This document shows positions 1 to 6,600 of a stretch of 9,054 bases of DNA, one piece after another. Both the position numbers and the translations under genes were made by a program. Position 1 is the first letter of the stretch. The number at the start of each line of letters is the position of its first letter. Under the pieces are notes generated by a model. The model was not told the DNA's origin. It saw nothing but the letters and a program-made list of their open reading frames with translations, and made no database searches. Origin of the DNA: Verrucomicrobiales bacterium. Lineage in GTDB: Bacteria > Verrucomicrobiota > Verrucomicrobiia > Limisphaerales > UBA9464. Where the stretch lies: assembly GCA_003445095.1 (NCBI GenBank), contig DLVS01000081.1, positions 1-9,054 of the forward strand, written 5' to 3'.

Positions 1-34
1 AGCAATACACCCTTTATTGTTAGCCACGTGCTTT

Positions 35-64
35 TTGACCGCGGGCGTCCGTGAGTTGCATAAA
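35..64 (+). promoter_or_regulatory. weak candidate sigma70-like promoter for yajQ
   Basis: TTGACC (35-40) could serve as a -35 box and CATAAA (59-64) as a poor -10 box, with an 18-base spacer and a TG just before the -10. Transcription would then start near base 71, giving a leader of about 20 bases. The -10 matches the consensus at only four of six positions, and promoter rules for this phylum are not well established, so this is only a suggestion. No purine-rich ribosome-binding site is seen between here and the ATG at 92. Confidence 0.3.
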
Positions 65-91
65 TACTAGAGCCGCTTGTAGACTTTCGGA

Positions 92-577
92 ATGCCGAGT
101 TTCGATATCGTTTCCCAGGTCAACCCCATGGAAATCGACAACGCCTTCAGCCAGGCCAAGAAAGAATTGGCCACGCGTTTCGATTTCAAGGACAGCGGCG
201 CCGAGATCGTCCTCGAGAAGAATGAATTCAAATTACGCGCGGCCGATGCCTTTAAGATACAACAACTCTCCGAATTACTGCTCGGCAAATTGGCCAAGCG
301 AGGCATCAGTCTCAAGAACGTCGATCCGGGAGAAGCCGACTTGTCGCCGCTCGGGCATGCGCGCCAATCCATCAAAATCAAGCAAGGCATCGATGGAGCG
401 ACCGCCAAGCAGATTTCCCAGTTCATTCGACAGGGAGGCCACAAGGTCACCGCTGCCATCCAAGGGGACGAAGTTCGCGTGACGGGAAAGAGTCGTGATG
501 AGTTGCAAGCAGTCATCGCCGCAGTCCGTGCCCACGATTGGCCGGTAGCCCTAAGTTTTATCAACTTCCGCGATTGA
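92..577 (+). CDS. yajQ: YajQ family cyclic-di-GMP-binding protein (DUF520)
   Basis: Complete 161-residue protein, close to the 163 residues of E. coli YajQ. Family hallmarks are visible from end to end: PSFDIVS at residues 2-8, RFDFKDS at 29-35, KQGI at 97-100, the signature IQGDEVRVTGKSRDEL at 123-138 and the terminal NFRD. The family folds as two small alpha/beta domains resembling RNA-recognition motifs. Members are cytoplasmic; some (for example in Xanthomonas) bind cyclic di-GMP and act through a transcription factor, and others have been reported to bind nucleotides or nucleic acid. Which role applies here cannot be read from the sequence. The start is fixed: an in-frame TAG at 80-82 leaves ATG 92 as the first start, and MPSFDIVS is the canonical N-terminus. 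There is no clear Shine-Dalgarno sequence. The gene converges on the giant protease gene and shares no operon with it. No signal peptide or membrane segment is present. Confidence 0.96.
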   Translation: MPSFDIVSQVNPMEIDNAFSQAKKELATRFDFKDSGAEIVLEKNEFKLRAADAFKIQQLSELLLGKLAKRGISLKNVDPGEADLSPLGHARQSIKIKQGIDGATAKQISQFIRQGGHKVTAAIQGDEVRVTGKSRDELQAVIAAVRAHDWPVALSFINFRD

Positions 578-650
578 GCGAGTGGCTCGGTTGGGCGCCG
601 CAATATTTCCTAATTTCGACTATTAACAGCTCACAGGCCCTCTTTCGCAG
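578..650. other. short gap between converging genes
   Basis: This 73-base gap separates the TGA of yajQ (575-577) from the complement of the protease stop codon (651-653). It holds no ORF. A small GAGC/GCTC hairpin at 576-588 overlaps the yajQ stop, but its four-base arms are too short to call. I find no stem followed by a T-run on either strand, so there is no classical intrinsic terminator. The only notable structure is the inverted repeat at 646-667, listed separately. Confidence 0.7.
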
Positions 651-667
651 CTATTGCGGTAGCTGCG
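646..667. terminator. perfect 8-bp inverted repeat over the protease stop codon; possible terminator hairpin
   Basis: CGCAGCTA (646-653) and TAGCTGCG (660-667) are exact reverse complements separated by the six bases TTGCGG. The stem contains the complement of the TAG stop of the minus-strand protease gene and its last codons. It could form in transcripts from either strand, since yajQ and the protease gene converge here. Neither strand shows a T-run after the stem; the minus strand continues AAAGAGG. It is therefore not a textbook intrinsic terminator. It may protect the 3' end, assist factor-dependent termination, or be chance. Confidence 0.4.
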
Positions 668-3600
668 TGACACGGTAATAGCGCTGAGTATCAGTGGGAC
701 CCAGCGGCGGAAGAGTCACTATGGCCGTCTCCCCCGCGGCCGGCGCGACATCTACGGTGATCCACAAGATCGGATCCGTTGACAGATCAAACGCGCATTC
801 CGTCGCATAAACCTCACCTGGTACGGCGTCGAATTGAAGGGTTGGCGGATCCCCGGGAATGTACGTCGCCGCCAACGGCTCGCCGCTCAGCAGTAGTCCG
901 TCTTGTTGCGTTGCGGCGCGAACCGTGAAGTCGATCGCGTTGGTCGAGGTGACCGCCACCTGCAAGTACCAAGTCCCAGAGAGGTTGGTCACGGTATTCG
1001 AGCGCAGCGCGATCCGCTCACTCAGGTTTCCCGTACGCGGCGCCGAATACAGATTGTTAGTTGACGCGTACGGCGGAAGGATGGCGTACGAAGCCAGGAG
1101 ATCCGCGTCACCAGTGAGTCCATAAATCTCAAACAGCACGGCGTTGACCCCCGGATTCACATGGAAGCTGAAGAACTGGCTATTCGTCGGCGGTGCGTCG
1201 AAATACGGAAACGGAACACTATCCTCAAGCTGGATGATGGTCACCGTGTTGGGAACGTACGAGGCAAATACGGTGAAGTTCACCGGCAATGGATCGACGG
1301 CCACGACCGCCAGATACCAGCGCCCCATCGTTAACGGGATCGGCTGGCTACCCGGCGCCACGATGATCTCCTCATCCGAACTTCCCGCGTTGGTGCTGGC
1401 AAAATCGAAGCTGTTCGTGGACGGGAGCGGCAGGCCACGCCGCAAATATAGATTGGCATTGGCTGTCAAATTGCTCACGGCGAACGTGGCCACCAATGGA
1501 TCCTGGTCAATGTCGAGGTAGAAATAGGCAATGCCGGTTGAATTCGTAATGGTGCCGTTGAACGGAACGCCGTTGGTGAGGGAGGTCACGAGACCCAACA
1601 CTTCCGTCGCCTCAATCGTATAGGTAATCGGGATAGGCGGACTCAGATTCGTGCTCGCCGAATAGACACCCAGATACCAAGTCCCCGGGGACAAAGGAAC
1701 CGGCTGACTGGACTGATCAATGAAAATAACTTCCGGCACGACACCAGGATTGGTGCTGGCATAGTCGAATTGAGTGCGGGTCGGCAACTGCGGCCCTTTA
1801 CGGGCCACCAACTGCACGTTATCGGAGAGATTGGTGACCACGAACGTCACTCCCAGTGCGTTAGTCGAAACCTGGAATGAGTAGTAATCGAGCATTCCCG
1901 TGTTCAAGTTGGTTGCCGCGACCGGCACCGCGTTCGTTAACGGCGTAATCTTTATTCCCAAGTCCACCTCGATTGCGAAGAGGTTCGACTGGGCCGGATC
2001 GAGATTTACGACCGACAAATAATATCTCTGCCCAGGGATGAGTATCGGCGGAACGTTGGTGTTAATTGGCCTCGCCATGACGAAATTACCCACCGTCGGC
2101 AAGATTAACGGAAAGTCCTCGGGCAACGCGCCTTCTCCAGGGATGCCAATAGGATTGTACCACAGGGCAAGCGGCCCACCGGTCACGCTCTGTAACAGGT
2201 TCGTCGTGGTGGTAGCCTCCAATGGAATATCGATATAGAAGTATTGAGGGCTGGCTCCGATGGCATTGGTGATAAAGGGAACACCGTTGGTGAGTCGAAT
2301 GGCGGGGGCACTCGTGGGAGCAAAGGTCAAGGTGAGCTGCCACGCCAACAAGTCGCCCACAAAAGGCGTCCGTGTGTCGTTGAGTTCGAGCGACCAGGTG
2401 CCCAAACCCGCGCCCAGCAACGGACGAGTCGGTTCTTCCGAAAAGTAAGAAACGGTTCCCTTGGTTTGAATGTAGGTGACGTCGTCCAGTAGCATGCCGG
2501 GGGAGCCCGCGGGCGTCCCGACGCCAGAAAACTCGATCACCACTGTGGGTTTGGTCGCCCGGACTTCGACCGTGAAGTTGGTGTTCCAATCCGACTCACT
2601 CAAGATCAAGGGAGGAGCAACGGCCACCCCATCGACTAACACCACCGGAGTGAATACGTTCGTCTCTCCCGGAGCCAACCGCGCGGCAAAATTGATCGCA
2701 TACCGGTCTCCGACCGCGGCGTTGAACGTCCGACGGGCCACGCCATTAGACAACGCCAGGAACTTGCTCCCCTGGTACGCCAGAGCGGAATCTTCAATGA
2801 CCGCCACCAGGTTGCTAAAGACTTCCCAGCCCTGGAAGGTGGTCCCTGGATCGTAAGCGCGCGCTTCGACCCGCTCAAAGTCGTCCACCGACAGAACCTT
2901 GCCTTCTTCCAACTGTCCTGAAAACGGAGGCGGGACGAACTTAATCAGCTCATTGGCACGATTGGTATTGTCGCTGAAAGTGGCAAATAGCGTGTTGGTG
3001 ACCGGCCGCCCTACAAACAAGGCGCCGGCCGGAGTCGAAAAGGCAATGCGCTGGCCGCCTACGTCAGTCATGATCGCCGTCACTGACCCATTTCCCGCTG
3101 CGCCGCCGGTCACGAGCGCCGGACCGAATTGGGCCTCGGCCTCGGCAGTACCTTCGTTCCACCACCCCGCTACCACCGCGTTGGTCGCCGGGGCCGGCAC
3201 GGAAATCCATCCTTCCATCGTAAATCCCGTCCCGATCGGCAACACATTCCTATTCGTAACGATGCCGTAGGCGAGGCTCGGGAAATACACGGCCAGTTCG
3301 TTGGGAAACGCGCCTGGCACCGGCTGCCAAAGCCACGTCAGCGACGCATTATTGTTCCCAATGATTTCCGCCCCATTGCCGTTGAACGGCCATAGAGCCA
3401 TCAAGCCAGCATTCCGATCAGTCGGATGTTTCGGCTCGCCGTCCAACCCCCGTAGATAGATGTCTCGGATTTGGTCCGGTCTCAAGGCCCGCCGCCACAG
3501 GCCAAAGTCGTCGATCTTAATGCCTTGATTCAGTTCCCAGTCGCTGGGGTCCTGCGCAAAATAGAACTGATTGCTCGTCGCGGGAATGAATCCGAGGGGC

Positions 3601-6600
3601 ATCAGCCGCTCGGCTACTAAGGCGCCATTGATGTACAGGTCCGCACGGCTGGTTCCCGGATCGAACGACAACGCAACGTGTTGGTAGGTCAGATTCGTGG
3701 TGATGACCGTGGTGCCGAGGTTGGTACCGACGGTTTCCCCGCGGTCCTCGAACAATACGGCGCTGTACCCGCGGGGATTTTCCAAGCGCAACACCAAGTC
3801 CGAAACTCGGGGATGGTCGATCCTCAACCCAACATCCATCGCCGTCACTCGGCGCGGGTCATCCACTTGGATAGTGGAAAATCGGCGAGCGGCATCCGGA
3901 ATCGGCCCCAACTGATCCGAAGTAAATGTCTTCGTAAAACTCTCATCAAGGTTTCGTTCCAAGCGCGCTCGAATTCGGTAACACACGAGGACGCTATTCG
4001 GGTTATAGACCGCCACAAAGTATCGGCCCGCCTCTAAGGGAGGAACATCCCGAATCCCTAAAGAAACGCTGCCACCGCTCGCGGGAATCTGGGCGTACTT
4101 GTCATTGTTCGCCGGATCCAGAATGTCGGGAAGCCGATCACGGTTGATAAATACCTCCAAGGGGACGGCCGGATCGATGTTCGTGATCGTAATGGTTAAG
4201 CGACTCGCCTCGGGGGGAACGTTAATAACCTCAAGGCCAATAAAACCGCCGCGAACACACCGTAAAACAAAGTCGTCTCCCAAATCGTTCGGTAGGATCG
4301 ACAAGCTGAAGTTATCGATGCTTCCCACGTTCCCCATCGCGTTATCGACGGTACTTAGAAACCAAGCGCCTTGACTCGACTCCCCCAAGAAATCGATGAG
4401 GGAACCTGGACCGTCGGAGGGAATGGCGCCCGGCAGCCCGCTTCCAGTGTCGTCATAAACAACGGTAAGATTAGTCCCGTGATCCTGCCCCAGGAGTTGC
4501 GTGTGGTTTTGCAAGACGACGTTTCGCCCTCGAAACGCCAATTGATCGAGCAGATCTGGAAAATTCTGATGTCGCAGGGTCACGCTGGGGATCACGGAGC
4601 GGATCTCCTCCGAGGCAATGCTGACAGCGAGGTAGAGACCCACCCCTGGGTCTGCCGGCGAGCCGTCGGGAATGGGCTGAAGCAAGGGAATGGTTAATGG
4701 CCGCAAGTTTCCGTTTTCATCTGTGAAGGTTAAAGGCTGATCCGTGCTAATCCCAACGAATCCGTACTCGCCCGCTTGGTGGTCCTCGGACTTCACTCCC
4801 ACGTAGAAGATGTTGTCGTCGCTCACCGCCTCTCCCGTGAAATAAACCAATTCATTGCCGCCCCGAGAGGTCGACTTTCGGGCCGACGCAATCACAGCGG
4901 GATTGAGATTGGTCAGACCCGGAAGGCGAGATACGTACAAGTCCACATCAGGGCCGTTCGTTCGCCCTCGGGACAGATTGCCAAACGGGAAAGTGATAAA
5001 GGCCACATTGCTGCCGTTCGTAGTAACCAAGGGCGTCCCGTTGGTCGTGAGCACGTTCAAGTTGGTGACCGCGATGGGGCTGTTGGTAAAAGTGTAGAAC
5101 TGCCACTGCTTCAACTGGCCATTCGTCCCACCCAACAGCGGGGAATTGGCCCCAACCCGCTGGTTCAAAAGCGCAAATCCGTTGGTAATCACCAACACCG
5201 GTGGACGTTCGAAGGCCAGCGCAATTGGATTGAGGTCCGTGGGGAAATCCAAGACACCGACGGAGTCCGTGTTGGTCTCACCGATGTCCGAGGAAAACAA
5301 GAGGGCAAAGTCTTGGACGATGGCGGACGGAGCGTCACGCCGGCTATTCACATTGACGCGAGAACCGACCACGGTGATGACGTAGTTGGAGCTCAACGGC
5401 GCCGGCAGCACAATTCGCTCAACGTTGTTGATCCGATCTAAGTTAGGATAGCCGTTGGTTTTAACTTCATTCGTGTTGTGCGCCCGGGAATAGGGGGTCT
5501 GTAAGGCAAAATCGTTACCCCAAAAAATCTCCCCCGTAACTGTGTTGGAAACAATGAGATCAAGGTCATTCACCAGTTTCGGTCCAACCAGCGGATCTCC
5601 AGGAGGATCCGTCCAGGCCAATACCAACCGCAGCGGGTAGTCCAGGGCATTGGTCAAGGTAATGTTCAAGGAGACATCCAGCGATTGTCCGGTGGTGATT
5701 CCCGAGGAAGAGTCCAAGCCGATGACGTCCACTTCAGAGTTATCGGGTAGTTTCCCTTTGAACCCACGCCCCAGCGCTCGGCGGAGATTCGGTTTGCCCC
5801 AGCCCGCGTAATTGATCACTTGGTCTTGGTTGGGCAGGTAGCTCTCGCTCGTCTCGCGCGCAGAGTTAATGAGCAAGCCTTTGTAGGCTGCTGCCGAAGG
5901 AAACTGATTCGCCTTCTGTTCGAAGTATTGTTGCAACTGGGCTAAGAGTCCGGAAATCGCCGGCGCCGACATACTGGTTCCCAACTCATATCGGTACCAG
6001 GGCAGTAGCTGGGCATTGGCCTCGTCGAAGAGGACCGCCCCCGGAAAACTTGGATCATCCGGCGGAGGCAGGGGCGGTGGCTCCCATTGTAAGGAGCGCG
6101 TAGAAGCGATGAAGCTCCCGGGTGCCACCACATCGGGCTTGAACCGCCCCACCGGCCCTTCAATCCCGATGCCGACATTGCCGCGACTCGAGTAAAAGGC
6201 CACTTGTGACTCGCTATCCGTGAATGGGAGCAGGAGTCGGTTGGTAATGTAGGGACCCGGATTGGTCTCCCATCCCGGTTTGATGACGATGGCACCGATT
6301 TGGACGGGCTCTTGGTTGGTGCCCAAAACAACCGCATTGGTCAGATCGCGACGACTCTCCAACGCCCCAACGGTCACCACGTTCTTGGCGTTACCGGGTG
6401 AAGAGATCGTATCGGGCGCGCCGCCGCCGCCGTTGTTACCTCCAAAGCCGGCGTTACCCGCGCTGAATACATATAAGATCGGTTGATCTCCTGGCGTCCG
6501 TGGCAACGAATCGCGGACGGCCGCGTCATAACTTGCCGAATGCGACGTGTACTCAAATTCATCCAAGCCAATGTAGCCCCACGAATTGTTCGAAATGAGG

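Noticed and set aside
67..603. 178-codon minus-strand frame opposite yajQ
   Set aside because: The plus-strand yajQ matches its family along its full length; this frame is its antisense shadow.
2086..2589. 167-codon open frame on the - strand in another frame of the protease gene
   Set aside because: It overlaps the P-domain end and first PPC-like repeat of the real frame. Its His/Arg-rich, low-complexity translation shows no domain.
2991..3685. A shared 9-base sequence CGTGTTGGT near both ends of the permuted LamG segment (2991-2999 and 3677-3685) as a recombination scar
   Set aside because: The two copies are read in different frames, and GTTGGT-like blocks are abundant in this TN-rich gene, so chance is the simpler explanation.
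4776..5441. 221-codon open frame on the + strand inside the protease gene
   Set aside because: It lies wholly opposite well-supported protease coding sequence, has no recognisable domain, and is rich in Arg, Gly and Val as expected from the complement of this gene's codons.
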